Shown piece after piece: positions 1-6,602 of a DNA stretch of 64,000 nt. Each line of letters opens with the position of its first letter. Positions within the stretch are counted from its first letter, which is position 1. The stretch is from Fuscibacter oryzae. Lineage in GTDB: Bacteria > Pseudomonadota > Alphaproteobacteria > Rhodobacterales > Rhodobacteraceae. Where the stretch lies: assembly GCF_016765795.1 (NCBI RefSeq), contig NZ_JAESVP010000003.1, positions 372,001 to 436,000 of the forward strand, given 5' to 3'. The translations under genes were made by a program, and so were the position numbers. The notes beneath the pieces were generated by a model, which did no database searches, was not told where the DNA came from, and saw only the letters and a list, made by a program, of their open reading frames with translations.

Positions 1-195
1 GACCAGCACGGGAAGGACCGGCGTTCTGATGCAAACTGGTTCAGGCGCCAGCGCGAAAATGGAATCCCCGAACCGCGTATTCAGGCCGAGTTCGCGGCGC
101 GTATCCAAAAGCGCGAGGCCGACCGGGCTGCAAAGGCCCAAGAGGATGCAGAGGAAGCCACTTCGCGCGTTGACCCGCGTTACGGCATGTTCTGA
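1..195 (+). CDS. 3' end of an unidentified gene, cut by the window edge
   Basis: An open frame runs in from base 1 with no start and ends at TGA 193-195, giving 64 visible C-terminal residues. The fragment is hydrophilic and rich in Arg, Glu, Gln and Ala (RIQAEFAARIQKREADRAAK), as expected for a charged helix or coiled coil, and ends in RYGMF. I do not recognise a family. It lies in the accessory stretch beside tRNA-Gln with small unrecognised genes, so a phage or integrated-element protein is plausible, but that is inference from context. The upstream sequence is needed to identify it. Confidence 0.5.
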   Translation, partial: DQHGKDRRSDANWFRRQRENGIPEPRIQAEFAARIQKREADRAAKAQEDAEEATSRVDPRYGMF

Positions 196-254
196 CAAGG
201 GGCGCGTAGCTATCCAGCCACCTAGCTATTCCTGGCCCATCCCATCCCGGCCAA

Positions 255-278
255 AACTAAGTAACGACTTACTTAGTT
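255..278. promoter_or_regulatory. Perfect AT-rich palindrome, possible operator
   Basis: AACTAAGTAA (255-264) and TTACTTAGTT (269-278) are perfect 10-bp inverted repeats around a 4-base centre CGAC. The site sits in an AT-rich gap between the truncated gene and the small gene at 355. No T-run follows, so a rho-independent terminator is less likely than a repressor site. The protein that binds it is unknown. Confidence 0.5.
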
Positions 279-354
279 GAATAAAAACATATAGTTACGT
301 GAATTTCCTCTTGCGCCGTGGAATCCCCGCGGCCTAGACTCGCATCATCGAAAC

Positions 355-555
355 ATGGAGCCGATGATGCCGAACTTCCTTTCCGACGACCGCTATACTG
401 CCCTGCTGGACGCCCTACAGGGCGCGGTTGTCACCGCCTGCACCACCGCCGCCGAACTGCGCGACCTGATGGCCGAGGCGCTGGCTTGTGCCGATATTCT
501 GCCCGAGGGGTGCCGGGCAGACTTTGAGGGGCTGCGGGTGGTGCAGGCTGCTTGA
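355..555 (+). CDS. Small hypothetical protein, 66 aa
   Basis: This short frame encodes a mostly helical, acidic and Ala-rich protein (DDRYTALLDALQGAVVTACTT, then AAELRDLMAEALACADILPE) with three cysteines and no signal peptide or membrane helix. The ATG at 355 has no clear ribosome-binding site. ATG codons at 364 and 367 are alternatives. It lies between two palindromes in the accessory region. I recognise no family. It is kept because its composition is protein-like and the frame fills the gap between two operator-like sites, but it could be spurious. Confidence 0.4.
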   Translation: MEPMMPNFLSDDRYTALLDALQGAVVTACTTAAELRDLMAEALACADILPEGCRADFEGLRVVQAA

Positions 556-593
556 CGCTACGTCAACTTGTGGACCGCGCATTTTGTCCTTGC

Positions 594-613
594 ATTACTA
601 TCTACATAGTAAT
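594..613. promoter_or_regulatory. Perfect palindrome in the promoter of the 641 gene, possible operator
   Basis: ATTACTAT (594-601) and ATAGTAAT (606-613) are perfect 8-bp inverted repeats with spacer CTAC. They overlap a plausible sigma-70-type promoter, TTGTCC at 584-589 and TAGTAA at 607-612 with 17 bp between, just upstream of the gene starting at 641. A repressor bound here would cover the -10 element. The regulator is not identified. The layout resembles the 10-bp palindrome at 255-278 (both have 4-base centres), but the sequences differ. Confidence 0.5.
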
Positions 614-640
614 AGTAATGATTCCATAAGGAGAGACACC

Positions 641-1174
641 ATGCCAAATGCCAACGCAGAAGCGCAACGCCGCTGGCGACTACGCCAGAAAACAGAGAAG
701 AAAGCCGACCTTCGGCGCGCGGTTACAGCTACGGACGTATTCAAGACCCCCTTTTTCGAGTTCTTAGGTGACTTCTGCTATAGCAGCTCAGACTTCAATG
801 TTGCGCTTGACCTAGCTGGCATTGAAACACCCCAGTTTGATGATGACCTGGGGCCTGAGGCACACACTCGCGACCTAGCGATACCGCCGCCAGATGACGA
901 TTTCTACCCGTTCAAAGGCACAAAGGGTTCGCTTGGTCGTGCCGAGGTCATGGTCGGCTGTTTAATCGACGCTGCGGCTGACCTTGCCCATCAAGTGAAC
1001 GAATACAAGCGGCAAGAGATCAAATCCCGCCTTGCCGAAATCGAGGCTTCCGACCTGTCGGACCCAGAGACAAAGAAGGCCGCACTGCAAAACGTGACGC
1101 GCCTGAACAAGATGCTTGACCAGCTTGATAAGCAGGTCCGGTGGACCTTCCCACAGTGGAAGGTGACGGGCTGA
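641..1174 (+). CDS. Hypothetical protein, 177 aa, accessory region
   Basis: The start is ATG 641, chosen because AAGGAGAG lies just upstream; the longer open frame before it crosses the promoter and palindrome. The N-terminus is strongly basic (AQRRWRLRQKTEKKADLRR), the middle is acidic and Pro-rich (FDDDLGPEAH, AIPPPDDDFYPF), and the C-terminal third is a charged helical stretch (EYKRQEIKSRLAEIEASD). There is no signal peptide or membrane helix. Base composition is less GC-rich than in the chromosomal genes after the tRNA. I recognise no family. A basic N-terminus could contact nucleic acid, but this is not shown. Confidence 0.7.
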   Translation: MPNANAEAQRRWRLRQKTEKKADLRRAVTATDVFKTPFFEFLGDFCYSSSDFNVALDLAGIETPQFDDDLGPEAHTRDLAIPPPDDDFYPFKGTKGSLGRAEVMVGCLIDAAADLAHQVNEYKRQEIKSRLAEIEASDLSDPETKKAALQNVTRLNKMLDQLDKQVRWTFPQWKVTG

Positions 1175-1265
1175 AAGGCCCCTGACAGTAGGACGGGCGA
1201 CTTAGTTTGCCGACGCGGAAGCCCGCCCTCTGTTCTCGACATGCAACTTTATAGAGGAGCCACAC

Positions 1266-1517
1266 ATGGCCCAAGACTACATTGACGCCGATCCGGTAAC
1301 AACCTTCGCCTTCTATGATGGCGAACCGGGCGAAAGCTCAAGCGGCACTGTCCTGCATCGGCCTGTATCAGGCAGCGTCTTGAGCGGTAAGTTCACGACG
1401 CACGGCGGGTTAATCACTGTCACCTGTGGCGGAGCAAAGAAAACCACCCAGCTTGGGCATTTGACCCCGATTACCCTTGCAGAGTTGCTAATGGCAGAGA
1501 TGGCGCGGGCTGCCTAA
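1266..1517 (+). CDS. Hypothetical protein, 83 aa, accessory region
   Basis: ATG 1266 has a good ribosome-binding site (AGAGGAG, 6 bases upstream). The product is small, soluble and rich in Thr, Gly and Ser. A run of short beta-prone segments (TTFAFYDGEP, SGTVLHRPVSGS, GGLITVTCGG) is followed by a C-terminal helix (TLAELLMAEMARAA). No known motif is visible. It lies 91 bases after the 641 gene on the same strand and may share its transcript. Context suggests element-borne cargo; function is unknown. Confidence 0.65.
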   Translation: MAQDYIDADPVTTFAFYDGEPGESSSGTVLHRPVSGSVLSGKFTTHGGLITVTCGGAKKTTQLGHLTPITLAELLMAEMARAA

Positions 1518-1906
1518 CCACCTCCAAGAACAGCGCCCCACGGCGCCTGCACTTTCTTCCTATCCTGATGAGATGATCAGCCCCGTCAGCCGTATAGGCA
1601 AGGTAAGGGTGTGGTGCGCCCTGTCTCGGTCCAAGAGCCAGGCGAAGGCACTGCCATCAGTCGGCGAGTGCGCGGTGGCATTCCGAAAACCCCGACACGG
1701 CACGGCGGCATTACTCCGTCGCGTGGTGCCGAGAACCTTGACGCGATCAGAAAGGGCGGGGCGGAAGTCTCGCCCTTTCTTGGTTTTCGCGATCATTTTC
1801 GGTCGAAGCGATGTTGCACATATTTCCGTAAGAATCTTTCCCTGAACTGGTCAGCAATTCGTCCAAAAGTTGCGTCGTAGTGCTTGCGCTATACTTAGGA
1901 GGAATC
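1518..1906. other. 389-base stretch with no convincing gene
   Basis: Two overlapping forward frames (1573-1845 and 1611-1880) cross this stretch, but both run through a transcription-terminator hairpin at 1749-1780, lack good ribosome-binding sites and are Arg-rich in a way typical of frame shadows. I see no RNA gene or repeat other than that hairpin. Confidence 0.5.
1749..1780 (+). terminator. Rho-independent terminator-like hairpin
   Basis: AGAAAGGGCG (1749-1758) pairs perfectly with CGCCCTTTCT (1771-1780) over a 12-base loop, followed by TGGTTTT. It probably ends the transcript of the 1266 gene; the long spacing of about 230 bases leaves room for an unrecognised element before it. Confidence 0.6.
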
Positions 1907-2227
1907 ATGCTCAGAATTTTGAAAGTTGCGACAATTAGCGCTCTGACATTTACGGCCCATCCGTCTGAGGTGCTTGCGCACTCTGGTGGCCTCAACTCTG
2001 AGGGGTGCCACAATGACAGAAAACGTGGTGGCTATCACTGTCACCGAAACACCACCCGCAAGACAGCGCCGCGTTACACTGCCCCTCAAGGCTTCATATC
2101 CAGTGGCGTTGGATCATATCGAAATTGCGCTGCTGCGAGGGCCGCAGGCGCAGCCCCGGTTTATCGGGGCGACCCCGGCTATGGTGCGCATCTTGACCGG
2201 GATAATGATGGGGTAGGGTGCGAGTGA
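1907..2227 (+). CDS. Secreted YHYH/excalibur-domain protein
   Basis: The start ATG 1907 follows TTAGGAGG. The 106-residue product opens with a short signal-like segment (MLRILKVATISALTFTAHPS, then EVLAHS). A Cys/His-rich YHYH-type motif follows (HSGGLNSEGCHNDRKRGGYH, then CHR), and the C-terminus has an excalibur calcium-binding signature with YRNCAAARAAG and DRDNDGVGCE. Excalibur domains are found at the C-terminus of many extracellular proteins and nucleases; the acidic DxDxDG loop is thought to bind calcium. No nuclease catalytic core is visible, so activity is unknown. It is the last gene before the tRNA and is followed by a hairpin terminator. Confidence 0.8.
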   Translation: MLRILKVATISALTFTAHPSEVLAHSGGLNSEGCHNDRKRGGYHCHRNTTRKTAPRYTAPQGFISSGVGSYRNCAAARAAGAAPVYRGDPGYGAHLDRDNDGVGCE

Positions 2228-2237
2228 TATTGAGAAT

Positions 2238-2266
2238 CTGGTTTGCGGGCATTCCGCGAACCAGCC
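2238..2266 (+). terminator. Hairpin terminator after the excalibur gene
   Basis: CTGGTTTGCGG (2238-2248) pairs with CCGCGAACCAG (2253-2263) with one T-G wobble and a 4-base loop, followed by a short CCCTTT run. It lies 11 bases after the stop codon at 2227. Confidence 0.55.
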
Positions 2267-2305
2267 CTTTGACTCAGAAGGCTTGATTTTGACAGTGAAG
2301 CCCAA

Positions 2306-2331
2306 GTGTTACACACGCAAAACTGTAACAC
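2306..2331. repeat. Inverted repeat next to tRNA-Gln, possible recombination or operator site
   Basis: GTGTTACA (2306-2313) and TGTAACAC (2324-2331) are perfect 8-bp inverted repeats around a 10-base centre. The site lies between the last accessory gene and the 3' end of tRNA-Gln. Its position would suit an integrase arm site or an operator, but there is no direct evidence for either. Confidence 0.4.
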
Positions 2332-2383
2332 ATGCGATCCGAGCGGTTCGCGTAAGTGTATGATTATAAAGGAAAATCTCGAT

Positions 2384-2458
2384 TGGCTGGGGCGCTAGGG
2401 ATCGAACCTAGGAATGGCGGTACCAAAAACCGCTGCCTTACCACTTGGCTACGCCCCA
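2384..2458 (-). tRNA. tRNA-Gln (anticodon TTG)
   Basis: On the minus strand the sequence folds as a full cloverleaf. The acceptor TGGGGCG pairs with CGCCCCA. The anticodon stem GCGGT/ACCGC encloses TTTTGGT with anticodon TTG, which reads CAA. The T-arm has GTTCGAATC. The discriminator is G and the 3' CCA is encoded (2384-2386). The 3' end faces the accessory stretch at 1-2380, the usual orientation for an element integrated at a tRNA 3' end. The longest open frame of the next gene would start inside this tRNA, which rules that start out. Confidence 0.95.
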
Positions 2459-2572
2459 ACCGTGCGGCGGTGTTTAGCGAAGGCGATTGCGCGGTGCAAG
2501 AGGCATTTGGCGAAAAAATCGGGCAGTGGTCTGGGCAGTGGACGGGGCGGGTTGCAGCGGCTATGCGGGCGC

Positions 2573-3754
2573 ATGGATCGGGTAGATGTAGCAGTTCTTG
2601 GGGCGGGCGCGGCCGGGCTTATGGCCGGGATCGAGGCCGCGCGGCGGGGGCGCCGGGTGGTGGTGATCGACCATGCCCGCACAGCGGGTGAAAAGATTCG
2701 CATCTCCGGCGGCGGGCGGTGCAACTTTACCAACCTTGGTGTCGCGCCAGACCGCTTTCTGTCGCAAAATCCGCGCTTTGCGTTGTCGGCGCTGAAGCGG
2801 TTCACGCAATGGGATTTCATCGCCCGGATGGATGCGGCACGGATCGCCTGGCACGAAAAAACGCTGGGCCAGTTGTTTTGCAACGGCCCGGCCACGCAGG
2901 TCGTGCAACTGCTGACCGACGATCTGGCGCGCGCGGGCGGCGAGTTGTGGCTGTCTTGCGCGCTGGGAGAGGTGCGCCAGATGGCGCAGGGGTTTCAGGT
3001 GGAAACCGCCCGTGGCCCCCTGTTGGCCGAGGCGGTGGTGGTGGCGACCGGTGGCAAGTCGATCCCCAAAATGGGGGCCACAGGATATGGCTATAAGCTG
3101 GCCGAAAGCTTTGGTCTGCCGCTGGTCGAAACCCGGCCCGCGCTGGTGCCTTTGACCTTTGCCGAACAGGAGCTGACGCGGCTGGCCCCCTTGTCCGGGG
3201 TTGCGGTGCAGGGCCGGGTGTCTTGCGGCAAGCGCGGTTTTGACGAGGCGGTGCTGTTTACCCATCGCGGCCTGTCGGGGCCTGCGGTCTTGCAAATCTC
3301 CAGCTATTGGCGCGAGGGGCAGGGGATCGTGGTCGATCTGGCCCCCGGGCGTGATGTTGTGGCAGAACTGGCGGCGGCCAAGCGGGCGCAGGGCAAGTCG
3401 GCCCTGCGCACGGTGTTGGCCCGTATCGTGCCCGAACGGCTGGCCCGCGTGATCGAGGAGGATCTGGGCCTGACGACGGCACCAATGGCCGAACTGTCGC
3501 AGGCGACACTGGCGCGCGTGGGAGAACGGGTGCGGGCATGGGCGCTGATGCCCGTCGGCAGCGAGGGATACCGGACGGCAGAGGTCACACTGGGTGGGGT
3601 GGATACCACGGCACTTGACGGGCGCACGATGCAGGCGCGTGGCGTTCCGGGGCTGTATTTCGTGGGTGAGGTTGTGGACGTAACCGGCTGGCTGGGCGGA
3701 TATAATTTTCAGTGGGCCTGGTCATCCGGCTGGGCTGCCGGGCAGGTGGCGTAA
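2573..3754 (+). CDS. BaiN/YhiN-family NAD(P)/FAD-dependent oxidoreductase
   Basis: A 393-residue flavoprotein of the HI0933/YhiN/BaiN family. The dinucleotide-binding motif GAGAAG is at residues 10-15, the family signature KIRISGGGRCNFTN at about 41-54, a second Gly-rich stretch is VVATGGKSIP, and the C-terminal FAD signature is VTGWLGGYNFQWAWSSG. Length matches the family. The start at 2573 was chosen because the open frame upstream crosses tRNA-Gln and the family begins just before the Rossmann motif. Substrate is uncertain: relatives include a bile-acid reductase, but most are uncharacterised. It stands alone, convergent with the RidA gene, with a hairpin between them. Confidence 0.88.
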   Translation: MDRVDVAVLGAGAAGLMAGIEAARRGRRVVVIDHARTAGEKIRISGGGRCNFTNLGVAPDRFLSQNPRFALSALKRFTQWDFIARMDAARIAWHEKTLGQLFCNGPATQVVQLLTDDLARAGGELWLSCALGEVRQMAQGFQVETARGPLLAEAVVVATGGKSIPKMGATGYGYKLAESFGLPLVETRPALVPLTFAEQELTRLAPLSGVAVQGRVSCGKRGFDEAVLFTHRGLSGPAVLQISSYWREGQGIVVDLAPGRDVVAELAAAKRAQGKSALRTVLARIVPERLARVIEEDLGLTTAPMAELSQATLARVGERVRAWALMPVGSEGYRTAEVTLGGVDTTALDGRTMQARGVPGLYFVGEVVDVTGWLGGYNFQWAWSSGWAAGQVA

Positions 3755-3774
3755 GGGGGCGGCGCACCGCCCCC
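3755..3774. terminator. Hairpin between convergent genes
   Basis: GGGGGCGG (3755-3762) pairs with CCGCCCCC (3767-3774) over CGCA, directly after the stop of the flavoprotein gene and 6 bases before the stop of the convergent RidA gene. It can serve both strands but lacks a clear T-tract. Confidence 0.5.
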
Positions 3775-3780
3775 AAACCA

Positions 3781-4131
3781 TCAGACGGCGGCCGTGACGA
3801 TCACTTCCACCAGATACTCTGGCGTTGCCAGCTTGGCCTCGCCCGTGGCGCGGGCCGGGGTGTGGCCCTGCGGCACCCAAGCGTCCCAGACGGCATTCAT
3901 CTCGCCAAAGGTCGAAATATCCGACAGCCAGATCTGGGCCGACAGGATGCGCGTCTTGTCGGTTCCGGCGGCAGCCAGGATGCGGTCCACCTCGGCCAGC
4001 GCCTGACGGGTCTGATCGGCAACCGAAGATCCCGGCTCTCCGACCTGACCGGCCAGCCAGGCGATGCCGTTGTAAACGGTTGCTTCCGACATGCGGGCGC
4101 CGACGCCGATGCGTTTGATCTCGTTGCTCAT
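3781..4131 (-). CDS. RidA (YjgF/YER057c/UK114) family protein
   Basis: A 116-residue cytosolic protein. RidA proteins form trimers and hydrolyse reactive enamine/imine intermediates released by PLP enzymes. The C-terminal family signature is present (TPARATGEAKLATPEYLVEV), with the key Arg at about residue 94 and Glu at about 109, so deaminase activity is plausible. The subgroup looks like the YoaB-type Rid proteins rather than RidA itself; this is inference from the N-terminal YNGIAWLAGQV. ATG 4131 follows AGGAGGC, which decides it over the longer upstream frame. Confidence 0.88.
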   Translation of the reverse strand: MSNEIKRIGVGARMSEATVYNGIAWLAGQVGEPGSSVADQTRQALAEVDRILAAAGTDKTRILSAQIWLSDISTFGEMNAVWDAWVPQGHTPARATGEAKLATPEYLVEVIVTAAV

Positions 4132-4352
4132 AAAAGCCTCCTGAAGGGTGATGCGCCCCGTGCTATCGCGCGGCGGGCATGAAGGAAAGCCAAATCCGGG
4201 CGGCGGGAACCTGCCAATGCCCCGAACTGCTGTGGCGAGATTCAGCCGCCCCAAACTTGCTGTGGTTGCGAAGGCCATGCTGCGTGTGCGACATGGCTGC
4301 CGACCCGCGGGGAAACCCCCAGACCTGACCAAGACTGACGGACATCTTATTT

Positions 4353-4922
4353 ATGACTGCAAGACCGCTCTCTGCCACGTTGCTGTGCCTTGGCCTGTTG
4401 CTGACGCCCGCCGCCGTCTTTGCCAAGGAAGGCAATGACGCCCGCCCCCACCACAGCGGTGCAAAGTTCGTCAAGGTTAAGAAAGCCGCCGCCGACGAGG
4501 CTGCGCGCACCGAGCTGAAAGCGGCGGTGTCCGAGGCGGAAAGCACAAAGCCGCGCAAGGGCCGTATCTGGTGTGTGCCCTTTGCCCGGCAGGTCAGCGG
4601 GATCGAGATCAAGGGCAATGCCGCGACATGGTGGCATAAGGCGGGCGGTCAATATGATCGTGGATCGCTGCCCCAGATTGGCGCTGTGATGAACTTTCGC
4701 GCCAGCAAGGCCATGCCCATGGGCCATGTTGCCGTGGTATCGCAGGTGGTGAGTGAGCGGCAGGTGCTGGTTGATCAGGCCAACTGGATCAGGAACCGCA
4801 TCACCAAGGACACCTTGGTCGTCGATGTTTCGGCCGAAAATGATTGGTCGCAGGTGCGAGTCGCCAATTCGGACGGCACGCTGGGACGCACCAACCCGGT
4901 TTACGGCTTTATCTACCGCTAG
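4353..4922 (+). CDS. Secreted CHAP-domain hydrolase (putative peptidoglycan amidase)
   Basis: A 189-residue protein with a signal peptide (LLCLGLLLTPAAVFA, cleavage likely after residue 24), a charged linker at about 25-70 and a CHAP domain to the end. The catalytic Cys sits in WCVPFARQVSGI (C74), the His in MGHVAVVS (H125), and a polar third residue in QANWIRN (N144). CHAP domains cleave peptide or amide bonds of peptidoglycan in the periplasm. No SH3 or other wall-binding domain is present. It converges with the nuclease-like gene, with 2 bases between the stops. The ribosome-binding site is weak. Confidence 0.85.
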   Translation: MTARPLSATLLCLGLLLTPAAVFAKEGNDARPHHSGAKFVKVKKAAADEAARTELKAAVSEAESTKPRKGRIWCVPFARQVSGIEIKGNAATWWHKAGGQYDRGSLPQIGAVMNFRASKAMPMGHVAVVSQVVSERQVLVDQANWIRNRITKDTLVVDVSAENDWSQVRVANSDGTLGRTNPVYGFIYR

Positions 4923-4924
4923 GG

Positions 4925-5830
4925 TCAGAAGGGCGGTATCCAGCGGAACTGCCGCTCTACGGTGACATGGGCGCCGTAGCCCTGCTCCAGCCGTGGGGTG
5001 CTCCACCATCGCATATAGGCTTCACGCATCGTCTTGCCTTCGACCATATCGGCGTAAGACAGGCTGCGAGAAGTAACCATCTCCATCCGTATCGCCGGGA
5101 TCGTATAGATCATCAGCGCGCCCAGCCCCTGACTTTGCGCCCGCAGGATCTGGCTGGCCATGGCTTTTGTCTCACGCTCGATGGCGTGGCCCAAGGCCCA
5201 GTCGTTCAGGAATTGAGAGGCACCCGCGACGGCCATGGCAATCGCCTCGCCCTTTGCCATACGCCCGGCCATGCCGGAATCGACGATCGGGGCCCCCATT
5301 GCGCGGGTCACAACGATGTTGCGGTCGATATAACGGTCTTTCGCGGGAATCTTCGGCGCCTGCCGGGCCATATCGATAAAGGTGATGCCGCGGGTCTGCA
5401 TCGGCCCGCTGACATTGGCCGAATTGCCACCATAGTTGGTGATCGCGATCCGCACCTTTGGCGGCGGGGACACCGTGCCATTGGCCAGCGTGGCCCGAGT
5501 GGCGCGCAGGCGGTCAAGGATCACCTTCTGGTCGGGCACATCCGTCATGCCCTCGACCCGGGTGATCAGACCATCCAGATTGGTTGCCAGATTGCGCAAC
5601 GGGTCGATGGCCGTGCCAGAGGCCACATTGCCGGATGACTTATAAGCCTTGTTGTCGAAAATGATCAGATCGCTGGTCTGGGGGTTGAAGGCGACCCCAT
5701 CAAAGCCCGGCGCATTGGCGGCATGCCCCGCCGAGCCGCCCGGCCCTTCGACAAAATAGTAGCCTTCGGCCCCGAGAAAGAACCCAGCGCCCTGTTCGCC
5801 GAAATAGCCTTTGTCCAGCCGGTCAGCCAT
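4925..5830 (-). CDS. Putative PD-(D/E)XK nuclease-like protein of unknown role
   Basis: A 301-residue protein with no signal peptide. The N-terminal 70 residues carry an arrangement typical of restriction-endonuclease-fold nucleases: a helix Glu (GYFGEQGAGFF, E12), then GFDGVAF (D44) and a hydrophobic strand ending LIIFDNKAY (D59-x-K61). The rest has no motif I recognise; it includes RIAITNYGGNSANVSGP and a C-terminal aromatic stretch (MRWWSTPRLEQGYGAHVTVE). Similar small nuclease domains occur in polymorphic toxins and in stand-alone nucleases. No immunity gene is evident beside it. Nuclease activity is inferred from the motif only. The start at 5830 gives MADRLDKGYFG; the frame remains open upstream. 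Confidence 0.55.
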   Translation of the reverse strand: MADRLDKGYFGEQGAGFFLGAEGYYFVEGPGGSAGHAANAPGFDGVAFNPQTSDLIIFDNKAYKSSGNVASGTAIDPLRNLATNLDGLITRVEGMTDVPDQKVILDRLRATRATLANGTVSPPPKVRIAITNYGGNSANVSGPMQTRGITFIDMARQAPKIPAKDRYIDRNIVVTRAMGAPIVDSGMAGRMAKGEAIAMAVAGASQFLNDWALGHAIERETKAMASQILRAQSQGLGALMIYTIPAIRMEMVTSRSLSYADMVEGKTMREAYMRWWSTPRLEQGYGAHVTVERQFRWIPPF

Positions 5831-6042
5831 GAGAAATCGCCATGAGAAAATGGTGTGCCGGAAAATCGGCAGAGTCTGAAATTGGTAAGCCCAGACTGCC
5901 AGAAATTTGCTCGCCTGACAATCTTGGGTTGATCCGCGCGGCATGATTCGGTCGCGCTACCCACGATTATTTCTATGAATCGCTGATCTGGGCAGGTTCA
6001 GCTTGCAGCACATTGTACGGGGCTGTTGCTGCGGGCTTTTAA

Positions 6043-6101
6043 GGTTTCCAAAACCATATCCAATCGCCGGTCAGGGGCAGAAAACCCCTTTTGTGGAAAC
6101 C
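6043..6101. repeat. Inverted repeat with nested hairpin
   Basis: GGTTTCCA (6043-6050) and TGGAAACC (6094-6101) are perfect 8-bp arms; inside them AGGGG and CCCCT flank CAGAAAA. Together they could form a branched stem. It may be part of an untranslated RNA or leader. No known RNA family is recognised. Confidence 0.4.
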
Positions 6102-6170
6102 ACATAGTCCGAAAGTACATGTCCCGAAATGCTAGTTCCCAAAAACTGCAACTTTCGCTTAGGTAGAAGG

Positions 6171-6248
6171 GTGCGAGAGAGAATGTTGATGTGTGGTTGT
6201 CTCGTAAACGGTTGTGTTGGTTTTTAACGATTGTTCCCTCTCTCGCAC
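6171..6248 (+). ncRNA. Candidate structured leader or small RNA
   Basis: GTGCGAGAGAG (6171-6181) and CTCTCTCGCAC (6238-6248) are perfect 11-bp inverted repeats 56 bases apart, ending 26 bases before the ATG of a 45-residue membrane peptide. A transcript here would form a long closing stem just upstream of that start. Whether it is a leader, an attenuator or an independent small RNA cannot be told from sequence. Confidence 0.35.
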
Positions 6249-6274
6249 TTGTAACCCCGCCAGAAGAGTTCCCT

Positions 6275-6412
6275 ATGTACCGCACTGCCAAGATTGATCT
6301 TCACCGCAGCTTGGGCATTGTTGGTGAAATGCTTCAGATCACGCTGGAGTCTTTGCCCTGGATGGAAGTGGCCCTGTTCGGCCTGCTGATCCTGGGGATT
6401 ATGCTGTCGTGA
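6275..6412 (+). CDS. Putative 45-residue single-span membrane peptide
   Basis: This short frame has a basic amphipathic N-terminal half (MYRTAKIDLHRSLGIVGEML) and one C-terminal hydrophobic segment (MEVALFGLLILGIML) ending at the stop, the layout of small tail-anchored or toxin-like membrane peptides. AGAAGAG lies 7 bases before ATG 6275. It follows a structured 11-bp inverted repeat, and a 7-bp hairpin (GCATAGG 6421-6427 with CCTATGC 6444-6450) follows the stop. No family is recognised. It could be a type I toxin-like or stress peptide, but no antitoxin evidence is seen. Confidence 0.4.
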   Translation: MYRTAKIDLHRSLGIVGEMLQITLESLPWMEVALFGLLILGIMLS

Positions 6413-6473
6413 AGCCCATAGCATAGGCGTTCGCAGAACCAGCCCTATGCAGCATAGTCGAATGTCGGGATGT

Positions 6474-6547
6474 TGGAGCGGGTGAGGGGAATCGAACCCC
6501 CGTATTCAGCTTGGGAAGCTGCTGCTCTGCCATTGAGCTACACCCGC
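6474..6547 (-). tRNA. tRNA-Gly (anticodon CCC)
   Basis: On the minus strand the acceptor GCGGGTG pairs with CACCCGC, the D-stem GCTC pairs with GAGC, the anticodon loop TTCCCAA carries CCC (reads GGG), and the T-arm is GGGGG-TTCGATT-CCCCT. CCA is encoded at 6474-6476. The first anticodon-stem pair is a G-A mismatch in this reading, leaving four good pairs. It lies downstream of the VWA gene on the same strand. Confidence 0.93.
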
Positions 6548-6602
6548 GACGCCGCCTGACTAAGCCAGCGGTGCGGCCTCGTCAAGCGGTCTGGCGATAT
6601 GG

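Larger units (their letters stand above)
5831..6274. other. 444-base low-GC intergenic stretch with inverted repeats
   Basis: No convincing gene. It holds two nested structures described separately (6043-6101 and 6171-6248). A 97-residue minus-strand frame (5998-6291) crosses both and is rejected. The stretch is clearly less GC-rich than its neighbours. Confidence 0.5.

Noticed and set aside
1573-1880. Two overlapping forward open frames of about 90 residues after the 1266 gene
   Set aside because: Both cross a perfect terminator hairpin (1749-1780), lack a ribosome-binding site and have Arg-rich shadow-like composition.
2414-2572. Extended N-terminus of the BaiN/YhiN-like gene
   Set aside because: It would begin inside tRNA-Gln; the family starts at the Rossmann motif a few residues after 2573.
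5998-6291. 97-residue minus-strand frame
   Set aside because: It spans both inverted-repeat structures and has no ribosome-binding site or recognisable motif.
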